From Amborella trichopoda (Eukaryota; Streptophyta; Magnoliopsida; Amborellales; Amborellaceae), in assembly GCF_000471905.2 (NCBI RefSeq), contig NW_006495813.1, positions 1,077,581 to 1,141,580 of the forward strand: 64,000 nt of DNA, read 5' to 3'. Under the pieces are notes generated by a model, which was not told the DNA's origin, did not search any database, and saw only the letters and a list, made by a program, of their open reading frames with translations. Positions 48,901 through 60,200 of this stretch are shown here, piece by piece. The translations under genes were made by a program, and so were the position numbers. Positions within the stretch are counted from its first letter, which is position 1, and every line of letters starts with the position of its first letter.

Positions 48901-49540
48901 ACAGTAGATGTGTGCCATGTTTTTATTGGAATTTCTAAGTAATTCTCATTAGATAGACCCCCAAGCATACTTTAATTTGCCGGAATTTTCTGCTGGTAGC
49001 CTTTCCATATCAATCCCAACGGTTTACAGATAAATTATCCTAACAACTTCTGCTAAATCAAATCTTGCCACTATTTTTTTTTTGTTTTTTGTTTTTTTTG
49101 TTTTTTTTTTTGTACCATAAGGAGGATTACATAACTGGTGAAGGTATGTATATATTCCCCTTTCAATTCTTTTGAACAGTTATGCTTCTTAGTGGAAACT
49201 CTTATATTTTGGAGCTGTGAAAGTGTGAAATCGTTTTTACAGTTAACATTATAAAAAAAAATAAAAAATGTGAAATCATTTTCGCTTAGCATCCATTGTA
49301 TAACTCTTATACCCATCTAATTTTGCCACTAAAGTGTGGAGGACCAAACTACTGCCAATGTGCTATCGTGTGAATTTCTTGTCAATGCTCCATATACCTT
49401 GGTCATTGTGCTACTTAGTGGCAATGTTATGTTTTGGTGCTGTAAATATGAAACAGAGTGGCCTATAATGTATCCATTGTTTGATTGGTTAAATCAAAGG
49501 GAAGCATAGGACTGCTTTCTAAGGAATTGCTTATACCCAT
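48901..49540. other. AT-rich spacer with a poly-T tract
   Basis: A T-rich run with scattered G lies at 49073-49112. Two diverged copies of a cttagtgg...ttttgg.gctgt segment lie near 49190 and 49410. No gene. Confidence 0.5.
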
Positions 49541-49544
49541 AGTA

Positions 49545-49730
49545 GCAGAGAACCTGCATTGATATAGATGTACGCACAAGTGGGGACGAACTGCTTACTA
49601 CCCATTGTAGCAGAGGACCTGCATTGATATCGATCTACACACAAGTGGAGATGAGGAACCTGCAATGATATAGCTGTTCACACAAGTGGCAATGTGTGTG
49701 CGTGAGAGAGAGAGAGAGAGAGATTTCTCA
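49545..49730 (+). repeat. Three short tandem copies followed by a GA microsatellite
   Basis: The string acctgcattgatat, then a cacaagtgg about 17 bases on, occurs three times (near 49550, 49617 and 49656, the last with one change). A gagagagagagagagagag run follows at about 49704-49722. This lies downstream of the phospholipase gene. Confidence 0.75.
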
Positions 49731-49856
49731 TTGCCAAATCTAGGCTAGATGTTCATTAGAAACAAAAGTGAAACATATAGTTCAAAATGGTCAGATACGG
49801 ACTCTAAACCTTTAAGGAGAAATGAAGAATGAGGGGGATCAAAACGAAATTTCAAG

Positions 49857-51568
49857 TTATTGATAGATTAGAGATCGCATGTATGGTGACAAGCTGGGTG
49901 GAGGTGACTTTGCAATGGCTACAATTTTGCGAGCAAAGGCATCTAAGCTCTCTGCATTGGTCTGACTCTTCAACTTCTTGCTTCCAAAAGGCAGGGATTC
50001 TGTGCTTCTCTCAGAAAGCATTCTCTCCCCCGCTTCTACCATTGCCTTCACCTTCTTTGATGACCACCCATCCATCCTTGACTCGAACTCATTCGGCAGG
50101 CTGCTTGCCTGCACAAAGGACTGGACCATGAATGATTGATGCTTTGCAAGCCATCCTTTCTGACTCAAGAAATTCTTCAAACTTAGCAGAATGTTAGAGA
50201 AAACAGCAAAGCAGAATGTTAGAGAAAATAGCAGTAGCAATCAGGTGAACAATTTTTATGGACTAAATCTATTAACCTGTGACTAAGAACAGTGTTTACA
50301 AAAATGACCAAAAGGCCCACAAAGTTGACGTTATCTCAAATCTCTCAAAAAATGGTCTATGAGTACCCAAAGTACCATGATATGCAAGATTTTAATTGTT
50401 TCCATACGCTAGTAACATGGACAGATTTAGCTGTAATTTTTGGCATGTATTATCAATGATGTGGTGTTTGTGGCTGGTATTTGGAAATTGTTAAAGTTTC
50501 TAATTGAAATCTCATAGTATATATTCTTTTCTGTGTCTCTTTATCTGATTTTTTTACGGAAGTTGTCTGGGTGGCCAATTTTTGAATCGACACTGCGTAT
50601 CAAGAACTTGCCTGAATCCTCACGTAGTTTTGGCGGTGCCCCCAAAACGCATTCCCCAGGATTTGGTCCACACTGTCGGACACCCCATCCAGCACTGCCT
50701 CCACCACCGCCGGCGAGCAGCCCCCCCCCCACCGTCCTCCAACTTCCCTCCTCGCCCCCACAGCTGGTGCCATCATGGGCCCTGCCCCAATCGAGAGCAC
50801 CACAACATCCCCCACTCCTCTCACCCCCGGAAACTCTCCCTTGTTATGCAAAACGTGCGTCACTGCTGCTGCCGCCGGGCTGTTCATCACCAGACCCCCA
50901 TCCACCGCCACGCATGATGTTTTCCTGTCGACTGAGGTCACTTCTACTGGCTTGAACATTCCTGGCATTGCGCCCGTTGCCCTACATACTCGCCACAGCT
51001 CAAAGTCCAAGCTTGAAGACCCCCTCGCGCTCGCCCTTGAGAACACAAAGGGCGCTCTGCTATTCAAATCATAGCATGGGATGAGCAGTGGCCTCAATGT
51101 TTCACTGAGTTTCAGTGGCTCACCATTAAATGAGAGGAGTCGGGCCAGGGTGCGATCGCAGCTCTTGCCGGAAAAAGTTCTCCGGAACAACCCTCGTCGC
51201 TGGAAAATGTTGCCGGAGCTTTCGACCACACATTTTATGGCCTCCTTGGCAGAATACATTGGCCTGCCGGTGGCATGGTCAGGGGAGAGGAGCATGGCGG
51301 CGAGGAGGCCTCCAAGACCGGTGCCGGCAATGAGATCGAAGAAGTCAGGGATGCGTGCAGAGGGGTTCTGGGTGGCCATTTGGATGCAGGATTCGAGGTG
51401 GACAAGGGCTTTGGCTGCAGTCAGAGCCTTTAGGCTGCCGCCGTCAATGCTGAGGATGCGGGTTTGTTTGCAGGAGGGGGTGCGACAGAGGTGGGATTTG
51501 AGCCAGTTCTCCTCCAGCTTTGAGAAGATTTCATAAGTGATTCTACGCCATTCTTTCTCCTCCTCCAT
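49857..51568 (-). CDS. PLP9: Patatin-related phospholipase pPLAIII (delta-like), two exons
   Basis: Exons are 51568-50612 and 50108-49857, giving 402 residues. Patatin-related enzymes hydrolyse acyl groups from membrane phospholipids and galactolipids; plant pPLAIII members affect lipid levels, cell elongation and cell wall properties. Visible features: YEIFSKLEENWL near the N-terminus, RILSIDGG (oxyanion loop, about residues 38-45), IAGTGLGG (about 80-87), where the GxSxG nucleophile box is GxGxG as in group III, FELWRVCRATGAMPG, and AVDGGLVMN (the DGG with catalytic Asp, about 222-229). Exon 2 ends with ESLPFG, a conserved C-terminal block. Length fits the family (about 380-500). The ATG at 51568 lies in accATGG and aligns with known starts; the frame extends 11 codons further upstream without another ATG. 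The exons are GC-richer than their surroundings. The delta assignment is from remembered similarity. Confidence 0.92.
50109..50611 (-). other. Intron of the phospholipase gene, probable GC-AG type
   Basis: 503 bp. On the coding strand the donor reads attcag/gcaagt and the acceptor tttgtgcag/gcaagc. The exon then continues without a frame break from NYVRIQ, a block conserved in pPLAIII proteins, into ASSLPNEF. A GT donor inside tac/gtgagg would also keep frame but would delete VRIQ. The 3' part holds two copies of ttttctctaacattctgct. Confidence 0.8.
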
Positions 51569-51990
51569 GGTGGTTTGGTCAAAGTGCAGTATCTCTCTCA
51601 CACACGCACTATCCTCTCTCCCTGCTACTTAAATCTCACTTGATCCTTGTCTCTCTCACTGAACCCACACACACTCTCTCTCTCAATCACTTGAAGGCCT
51701 TGGAATTCTCTCTCTCTACTGGTCTAATATACTATTGCACTCTTCCCTCTCAAGAAAACCCACTTACAGTTTTTCTCAATCACTTAGCTCTCTCTCCCTC
51801 TGTAATGCAGCTGAATTCCACTGATACTCTCTCTAGAGTCTAAGCTACACGAAGCCACCAAATTCATCAGAAGCTCAGTCTTTGAGCCTGGGTATTCCCT
51901 CTTAGCCCAAACCATGCGCGCACACCAGCTCCAGCACCACGAGAGAGGACCTTCGTGACCACTTTCACTGTCTAGCGTGTGTGGCTAGAG
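51569..51990 (-). promoter_or_regulatory. PLP9: Likely 5' leader and promoter of the phospholipase gene
   Basis: The plus strand is dense in ctctctct runs (51600-51840), so the coding strand is GA-rich, a common feature of plant 5' leaders and core promoters (GAGA/CT motifs). A tatatta-like box lies near 51724-51731 on the coding strand. The exact start of transcription cannot be fixed. Confidence 0.45.
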
Positions 51991-54000
51991 AGAAAGAGGG
52001 CTGTCACAACAGAAGCAGTGAAGTTGTAAGCATTATTACTTATTTAGGTCCGTTTGTCTCTCGTCCCTGTCAAAAGTTTTGATGCTCCTGCAGGAGTACA
52101 TTAACTTATGAAATTAAAAAGAATTTCCAAACTACAATATCTGTGTTATATAATAAATTGAAGGGAAGATATGATGCTAAGAAGAATTATCAGAAACCAT
52201 AAAGAAAAATTAGAAAATAAAAAATAATATTTACAAGGGTGAGATCCAAGCATATGGGAAACTCAAAATCAAAATCTTCTTCGGCTGAAAATACTAATAC
52301 TAAGAGGAACTTCATTCCCACAAATTTAGACTGGAATGAGCTTTCCAAGTAGGTTTTCTGACTGAGAATAAATCCACAGTATGCTCCTGCAGATCATAGT
52401 ATACGTGCTTGTGCAATAGTCTACTAATATTTGGATTTTGATTAGTTAATATCGGGGATCCGGTAACCCACGAGTTGGTTACACACGTGGTGTCTCAAGA
52501 CTCAGGAGGCCTGGTCGTTTCTACCGAGGACGGTTACCACGTTAAGCGGTAATATTTTTCATTACCTTATTAAGAAATAGGAAAAGCAGTTGGAAATGAG
52601 ATGGGGGGAAGTAGGTTGTATAGTTTAAGGGGTTGAGGGTGTAGAATGGAAGGTAAAAAGGGACAAGGAGATAAATGGGTGAATCAACCCACGCCTTAAA
52701 GCCAGGGAGGCATCACATGTGTTTATTATTCTGCCACACTAAATCTAATACCTGTCTTTAATAGCATGCCCTAGGATCTAGGACTTTGTACAGGTGGTCT
52801 ATATATGTTAGCGTATAGGGTGGGGAGAAACAGACTTACTTTTTTTATTAATATTATTATATTTCATACATGTTATTTTAATTTCAAGTGGAAGGACTAA
52901 AAAAAATACGGAAAACAAGTAGTTCGAAAAGATACGGAGACTTATAGCTCGATGATGTAGCTTTTAATAAAGCAGAATGAAGATTCAAGATTCAGCTGAC
53001 TTCAATTAATTGGGAAAAAGCTAAACTGGTGGTGATAATATTTTTTTTGACAATATGCTCTTAGTTATATATAGTGCTTAGAATTCAACGATCATTTAGT
53101 TGAGAATCGATCAAGACCAAATTGGTTTTGGGATGGTATGAGGTTTTGGCCTAGTTCCCCGCCAAAAAACCCCCTATTTATATATATATATATATTTTTA
53201 AAGCTTACTTAATATTCTCTTAGGTCGATCTAAGTCTCTACCTTGTATTTTAAATTTTATTTTATTTTGTTTATTTTTATTAATTTTTGGATCATTGATT
53301 AGGATCTATCTAGACTCAGTCCAACCATCCGACATAAATTTATGGGCGAACAATTTGCCCCATGGATCTAGTCTTAAAGCACCGGCTATTCATGTATCTA
53401 TGCCCTCTGGTGAGAGAGTGCAATTGTATTTTCAGTCACACGTGCAACAAAGTTAAGAGAAATGGGGTTAGGTGTACCTCTTCACATGCATCGCTCAACT
53501 TAACCATGAGAATGAGAGAGAGAGAAGCTTCATGTACACCGTAGAGAGAGAGAGCAAGAGATGTAGCTCTGTTACATGTACTTCATCTCTCAGTCGGATA
53601 ATTATAGGGTGACACTCATAGGGTGTGTAAATACGTTTGCTTACGAGTATATTCATAACAGTGTCGTCTAATATTAGATCCTTTAGGTGAAATGGGTAAT
53701 GGTTGGACTGATGCGGTTGGCTAATCTTGATCTAGATGGGCTCAGAATTTTTTTTTAGAAGAGCTTTTTGGGTTGCAAAAGTTTTGAGTAATATTTTTTA
53801 TGGATTTTTTATCCTAATCAACAGCATGCCTCTTGGCCTCCTTTTGAACATCCAACTATAAAAAGAGACCATAAGAGACGATGTTGCAACAAAGATAAAT
53901 TGCTTATTTCCGTATATCATTATATCATTATTTTAACTTTTTTTCAATTAATTAGGGTGGACTACATGAATTCTGGTTCTCCATCCTACTCTATTGAAAG
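51991..54000. other. AT-rich intergenic DNA
   Basis: No gene recognised. Small features: a gc-rich stretch at 52450-52550 with the inverted pair ggtaacc/ggttac; a ta(n) run at 53175-53194; gagagagag runs near 53512-53550. Possible weak inverted similarity between 53290-53330 (actcagtccaaccatc) and 53703-53750 (ggttggactgatg). Confidence 0.5.
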
Positions 54001-54004
54001 CGAA

Positions 54005-54225
54005 AAAGTATATAATGAGACCATTTACTTGAGATACAAGGTGGTCACAATTAATCTTGACTACTGGATGTGAAATTGTATGGCTACATTTATTTTATTC
54101 ACCAAACTCAAAGTTCAATTTTTATTTTTCGAACTTTGTGACACACCCAAGCTATCAGATTTCACATCATATGGTTGCCTCTCTGTACCCAAGGTAAGTG
54201 GTCTCATCGTATACAATCTCATTGA
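54005..54225. mobile_element. Small foldback element (MITE-like)
   Basis: The left arm has gtatataatgagaccattta and later gatgtgaaattgtatggct; the right arm, as reverse complement, has gtatacgatgagaccactta and gatgtgaaatctgatagct. The arms are about 80 bp and the central part contains a second inverted pair, caaagttc/gaactttg. No coding capacity. Target duplication not clear. Confidence 0.65.
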
Positions 54226-54766
54226 TTATATAAGAAAGTCAACATAAAAATCCACTGTTTTTTAATTATTAAATAGTTCCATACTTTGTATCAGTGTACT
54301 TTGTATAAAGTGTTAACATTAAATAACAAAAAATAAGGTACACTTTTAAATCTTGCTAAAAGATTAGTTTTTGTGCCGAAAAACCTTAAAAATGTCCATA
54401 AATCTATTTTTACATGTAATTCTAAAATTTAAAGCTTCAAGATTGGTGTGCATTGAGCTTCTGATCTATAAACATTTAAATTTTTTGAAAATAGGAATTC
54501 TAGATAATGTGTTATTCACTATTTTTAGGACTTGAAATTTTTTTCTTTTTTATATCTATAAATCTCAAGGTTGAAATGATCAATTGTTTTAAATATCAAA
54601 ATGACATTTTTAGATGATTTTTGATGTACACCTTGCTTCTACCATATAAGAGCATCTTTCGATGATAATTAAATTTATCTAGAATATATCATCTTATTAA
54701 ATTTATATACTATGCATAATATTAAGTTTTTAGTTGTTTGATACGTATTTTATGTTATATATAATG
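54226..54766. repeat. Copy of a dispersed AT-rich repeat family
   Basis: The series gatctataaacat, gataatgtgttattcacta, then a T-rich tract, then gaaatgatcaatt resembles segments at 57360-57510, 57950-58100 and 61930-62150. Diverged; no gene. Confidence 0.55.
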
Positions 54767-55266
54767 ATATCTAAAGGAAAACACTACAAAACGCCTATAG
54801 GTGACGTTCTACAGTACTTCACCTATGGCTTTATCACCGTTCAAAGTTTATCACACGGTCACAGATATATGATAGTGTTTGAATTTTAATATTTTTTTTT
54901 ACAACTCATAATGATCTAAAATTTTCGAGGTGTGTGCGTCTTAGTGAGATGTACATGAATAAAATATAAAACAAATAATTTGAATGATAAAACGTACGCA
55001 AAATACCCCTATAAAGTTTCAGGGGTAATTTCATCATTTTATTTTATGATTGTTATTTTTTAAATATTTTATTTTAGTGTGACTTGGTCATATGTATACA
55101 CGCCTCAAATTTTAGATAAATTTGATTAGTACAATAATTATAAAAATTCAAATACTGCAAGACAAATATGACCGTGTGATGAACTTTGGACAGTGATGAG
55201 GTATAGGTGAAGGAAGTACGGTAGAATTTCACCTATACACGTTTTGTAGATGCTTTCATATCTAAA
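54767..55266. mobile_element. Mutator-like MITE with 9-bp target duplication
   Basis: A 482-bp element (54776-55257) is flanked by perfect 9-bp direct repeats atatctaaa (54767-54775 and 55258-55266). Ends are inverted: ggaaaacactacaaaacg at the left and, as reverse complement, gaaagcatctacaaaacg at the right. The whole element is a long imperfect palindrome: tatcacacggtca pairs with tgaccgtgtgatg, and ctaaaattttcgaggtgtg with cacgcctcaaattttag. There is no open frame. A 9-bp target duplication with long inverted ends is the mark of Mutator-superfamily elements. Confidence 0.85.
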
Positions 55267-56030
55267 TATTTTCACTTCTCGGACCCCTATCCATGTGTAG
55301 TTATTTTTAGTCTAGCTATTTTTAGCTATTTCTAGTTAGTAATATATATGGCCTGGATCATGAATCTCTTTAAAACTTCTAAACTCAAAATCCATAGCTA
55401 AGATAGACTTTAATGGCGGGATGCACACGTACATGTGAGTCGGGGGACTCATAGAAACCCCAACCTTAACATAAGCGAGAATTAAGGAGAGCGATAGGTT
55501 ATCGTATATGTATTCATGCATTGTACGTATGTATACAGTTGCATGTGAATACATATATGCATGAAGATCCTATATCCAAGTTTTCACTTTTGTATATTTG
55601 GGAAGCATATTTTTTTGTATATTTGAGAAGCATATTTTTAATAAGATGACTCTTCGGGCTATGGGCTAGATTCCCTAAGACCTAGGTTTTGGAGTCACCC
55701 TGAAACCCAGGGCTCGAACCTCTAGGCAAAATAATTAGGACAGTTTTGGATATCTATGGTGCTAGCTAATGCCAGTGCTCCAAATCTCTAGGTAAAGATA
55801 TATACAAGTAAAATCCTTCTTGCAAGCTTGCCCTAAACTATTAGTTTAAGGGTACCTTTGGTATAAAATTTTTCCTCGGAAAAGAGATTCCCTCCTATTG
55901 CTTTCCCATGTGTGATTTACATGTGAAAGCACCGAGCAAATATTGCCATACAAAATACTGTGTTTAATGGGAAATCTGCTTCGTGCCTTGGGAGGTAAGA
56001 AACCGAATCCTCATGTCATCGTTTGTATAT
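55267..56030. other. Intergenic DNA, nothing firm
   Basis: No repeats or frames of note apart from a short duplication, tatatttg.gaagcatattttt, near 55595-55635. Confidence 0.5.
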
Positions 56031-56039
56031 CTCTCTTTT

Positions 56040-56540
56040 GCAGGTAGGTTTAAAAAGAGTGATTTTACGTAGAAGCTAACATTCCTATGGAGCTATTTGG
56101 ATTCATGGGAAAAGTTTACCACAAAATGGTTTTCTAGAGAGATTGCCTATTTCCATCGTTTGATCCAAAATCTCAGACATTTTTTTTTTCCTGCTAGAAA
56201 TTATTTTCTCTATTTTGAGCCCCAAACATAAATTGTTTTTCTCCTCACAAGCGAAATAATTTGATTTCCTTTCAGAGCCGAGTGAAAGGAATTAAGACGA
56301 GAGTATGGTTGGGGCATGGACAAAAAAACACAATCTCTTGCCCTCTTTCCCCCCTTTGTCTCTCTCTCAAATCCTTATATCTTTATTCCTTGCCTCTCTC
56401 AGTCTATCCCCATTCACAAAAATCTCCAATCTCTTTCTAACTCAATATTGCACTAGCTATTTCCTTCTCTCTATCTCTACTGTGTTTTCCTCTCTAGTGA
56501 TTCTTTGCATTTTAGGCAGAATGTATCTCCCAAGGTGCAT
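56040..56540 (+). repeat. Dispersed repeat, uninterrupted copy
   Basis: Contains cacaaaatggttttctag, gagccccaaa, gttggggcatggaca, an A run, then acaatctcttgccctc and aaatccttatatcttt. The same order occurs at 58960-59142 and 59649-59760, where a foldback element separates the two halves. CT-rich in its second half; the open frame here is compositional. Confidence 0.65.
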
Positions 56541-56869
56541 CCAGATGCTATCGAAACAATAAAAACCCATTTTACATGAAATATTTTATTGCAAGATATG
56601 TATTTTGTAAGAAATAAATTTTTCCTCTGGGATCGAAACAGGACCGAGTAAGAGATTCAGCTATTTCATGCATGTGGTTAGATAGAACCTCCAATCCACT
56701 AGCCTCGAATGTAGAACAGCTTCATTCAACCAAGGTCACTAAAATAACAGCTCCTTAGTACAAACCACTAGGGTTAAAGCAAAACCCCTACAAGAAATCT
56801 AGGGCACCAAGACTATGACCTCCAAACAACTAAGCAGTGAGAAAAAAAAACCCTTTGATGCATCTTACA

Positions 56870-56990
56870 GTGCTAGAATAAGATATCCAAACCTCTTTAA
56901 GACAAAGAGGTGCCCTTTAAGAAACCAGGGTAACAAGACTAAGACATCCAAACCTCTTTAGACAAAGAGGTCCCCTTTAAAAAACCTAGG
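56870..56990 (+). repeat. Short tandem duplication of about 60 bp
   Basis: The run atccaaacctctttaagaca...gggtaacaagac occurs twice, at about 56884 and 56945, with small differences. It lies at the left end of the larger 587-bp duplication. Confidence 0.75.
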
Positions 56991-58108
56991 GTAACATGAC
57001 ACTGAGCTAAGAGTCAACCCTTTGACGCATCTTTAGGTGCTTGAATAAGATATTCATCCCTTTAGACCAAGAGGGAGAACCCTGGATGCAACCTAGGGTG
57101 TTAGAATAAAATCAATTTTCTAGGTGTTAGAATACATCTTAGCCTAAGTCAAACCACTAGGCTAAGATTTAGATTCCCTTTTGCAATAACCCTGCTTTTT
57201 ACCTTGGAGGAAGTTTCTATAAATCCTAGGCTTTATGAAAACAAAATAAAATCTCACCTCAAATCCTCATCCTGAACTTCTGGCGATAGAAATCTACATG
57301 ATGGTTCTAAAATCAATTTCCAACACTAACAATAAAATTAAAAGCTCAAAAAATGTGCAGATCTTGTGGATCTATGAACACTTATTCTTAGTGCTAAATG
57401 GATGGTCAAGATAATTCGTTATAATATACACTATTTTTAGAACTTCAAAACTTAATTTTTTTTACCAACTATAATGTTCAAGCCGAGATGATCAATGAAA
57501 AGTAATGGCATTAGACGTAACAAGACTAAGACATCCAAACCTCTTTAGACAAAGAGGTCCCCTTTAAAAAACCTAGGGTAACAAGACACTGAGCTAAGCG
57601 TCAAAACCCTTTGACGCATCTTTAGGTGCTTGAATAAGATATTCATCCCTTTAGACCAAGAGGGAGAACCCTGGATGCAACCTAGGGTGTTAGAATAAAA
57701 TCAATTTCCTAGGTGTTAGAATACATCTTAGCCTAGCTCAAACCACTAGGCTAAGATGTAGATTCACTTTTGCAATAACCATGCTTTTTACCTTGGAGGA
57801 AGTTTCTATAAGGCTTAGGCTTTATGAAAACAAAATAAAATCTCACCTCAAATCCTCATCCTGAACTTTTGGCGATGGAAATTTACATGATGGTTCTAAA
57901 ATCAATTTCCAACACTAACAATAAAATTAAAAACTCAAAAAATGTGCAGATCTTGTGGATCTATGAACACTTATTGTTAGTGTTAAATAGATGGTCAAGA
58001 TAATTCATTATAATGTACACTATTTTTAGAACTTCAAAACCTAATTTTTTTTACCAACTATAATGTTCAAGCCGAGATGATCAATGAAAAGTAATGGCAT
58101 TAGACGTA
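56934..58108 (+). repeat. Direct tandem duplication, period 587 bp
   Basis: Unit 1 is 56934-57520 and unit 2 is 57521-58108. Both start caagactaagacatccaaac and end cattagacgtaac. They differ by few substitutions, so this duplication is young. No coding capacity. Confidence 0.9.
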
Positions 58109-58940
58109 ACATTGATGGTATGTGCATGGTAATGTTTGTTTCTCATTGTTATTTTCAAATTAGATGTAATCTTTTTGTGTGGTTTCAATTTCTTACATAG
58201 GCAACAAAGCAAATTTTTTCCCAAACATAATTTTTTTACCAAATTGATTGGTCTCTTAAATACTACCTCATATTATTGTTTGTGTAGGAATTTAGGAAAG
58301 AAAATGTTTTGATACAGCTACAGTTCTATTAAAATAAGTAAAGCCTCACCATAAAACTCACCAAAAATTGTGGTTCTGGTGTTAGAAAACCTTCAAATCG
58401 ATTATTTCAGTCATGACCATTACGGTTGTGAAAAACATTAGGATTTCAAGACCGAAAAATAGTATATATTGTCAGATCTTATCTAAACCGTCTATGTTAC
58501 CCTGAAAATAAGTGTTCATGTATCTACAAGATATGTACTATTTTGGGAACTTCAAATTTTATAATCAATATTAGAAATTGATTTTAGAGCTATCATTGAG
58601 ATTTCTAATGCCCAAAGTGCTTTCCGGATGAGGATTCGAGATGAGGTTTTACTTTGTTTTTATAAAGCCTACGACTTGCGGAAACTGCATCCATTTAGAA
58701 ATGGTAAGAATACTAGATATCATTCAATAAAAGTTAGACAAGTTTCTTAAATGATACGATTTCTATAATGCGTAAGCTTTATAAAAAAAAAGAAAAGTAA
58801 AGCCTCACTTCAAAACTGCATCCATAAAACACATTGGGCATGGGAAACCCATAAGTCTATTTCCACTGCCGATTATGAAATTTTTAGCTTAAAAAAATAT
58901 ACGGATCTCTCATATATGCAAATGGATAATGATTTTACAT
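58109..58940. repeat. Inverted copy of part of the 587-bp unit
   Basis: The segment 58480-58680 is the reverse complement of part of the unit: aataagtgttcatg against catgaacacttatt-like, aaattgattttagagctatc against gatggttctaaaatcaattt, and gaggattcgagatgaggttt against aaatcctcatcctgaactt-like. With the direct units it forms a large imperfect palindrome. No gene seen. Confidence 0.65.
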
Positions 58941-59142
58941 GAATCTAACATAAAGAGGTGATTTGTTTCCCCTGGAGAGAGAATGCCACAAAATGGATTT
59001 TTTACCAAGTAATTGTTTTTCTTGAGCCCCAAATAGGGAAATTGTTGTTCTCCTGACGAGCTAATCTCTGATAGATTTCCTTATAAATACCCATAGAAAA
59101 AATAACAAAATGAGCGTATAGGTAGTTGGGGCCTAGACAAAA

Positions 59143-59648
59143 GGGAAAACTTTTTATGCTTTCCCTACAACATAAAATTTATATACTTTCTCTTATCCAA
59201 CCGTTTATTCTGAACGTAAGGCTAAGATTGCTCCAATTACAATGTCACATCTTAATACTATTTTATTTTTAATTTTCTTTCTATAAATTATTTTGACACC
59301 AAATTTTGGAAGTCCAATCCTCTATTAAACTCGCACTAGCAAAAAATATAAAAACAATATTTTCAATAAAATAAAATGATTAAAATGCCTTTGAAAATTT
59401 CAAGAGGTATTTTGATCATTATATTTTATCAAAAATTTATTTTGAATATTTTTTATAGGTGCGCCACAATGAGAAGATGGCACCTACCAAATTTCATATT
59501 CATACAATTTATATAAGAAAACTAAAAATAAAATACTTTGAGATGTCGGATCTACGATCAAACAGTGAGTGGCTATCTTGATCAAAATTGGACAGCTAGA
59601 TTGTAAGGAAAGCATATATCTTCTATAGGAGAAGTACATAAACCTTTC
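59143..59648. mobile_element. Foldback element inserted in a dispersed repeat
   Basis: Left arm: tatgctttccctacaa ... attttatttttaattttct. Right arm as reverse complement: tatgctttccttacaa ... attttatttttagttttct. The dispersed repeat of 56040-56540 is split exactly here, between its gacaaaa and acaatctc parts, so the 56.3-kb copy serves as the empty site. The target duplication is obscured by the A run. No coding capacity. Confidence 0.75.
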
Positions 59649-60200
59649 AAACAAAAAAAAAAAAAAAAGACAATCTCCTCCCATTTCTCCCTCCAAAATC
59701 CTTATATCTTTTGTTCCTCATTTATCCCTATGTCTAGAGATTCTTCCCCTTAAAGAAAATTCTCAAGAAAACCCCCCTTTTTTTAGGAAAATTTCCCGTG
59801 AAAAGTTATTCCAAAATTTGTCTTGGATTTGTGAAACCTAAGACATTAGAATTAAGCGTTGAAAGGTAATAAATTCAATTGGTTAGTTTTTCATCGTCAT
59901 CATCATCATGTCAAATCTTTGTTAGAATCATTTTCCATCAAATTGGAAACTAATACCCAAACTAGGCTTGGGAAGTTTACCTGTAGTCCTAGGGAGCATC
60001 ACCTGGACGGTCGGGGACCTCTCAACAAAATATAACCGTCCCAATCCTAACACTATTCATGTTGAAGTCCTACGAAAATTTCCCCGATTCTTTGAGGCCT
60101 CTCAACAAAAAAATAATTGCCCTAGAATCAACGCAGTTCTCGTTGATGTCTTATGAATTTTCTCCATCGACATTCTACCTTTCCCCTAGGTGTTACGCAT
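59649..60200. other. Rest of the split repeat, then a short duplicated stretch
   Basis: Up to about 59760 this is the right half of the dispersed repeat. At about 60017 and 60097 the string cctctcaacaaaa begins two diverged copies of an 80-bp segment, each ending gttgatgtcttatga or similar. No gene recognised. Confidence 0.5.

Noticed and set aside
50533..51536. Several plus-strand open frames of 67-151 codons
   Set aside because: They lie opposite the phospholipase exon 1 and are Pro/Ser/Arg-rich shadows of a GC-richer coding strand.
51602..51636. Start of the phospholipase upstream of 51568
   Set aside because: The open frame continues 11 codons upstream but without an ATG; the ATG at 51568 has the favourable accATGG context.
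56305..56562. 85-codon Ser/Leu-rich frame with a signal-peptide-like look
   Set aside because: It follows a CT-rich tract in a dispersed repeat whose other copy does not keep the frame.
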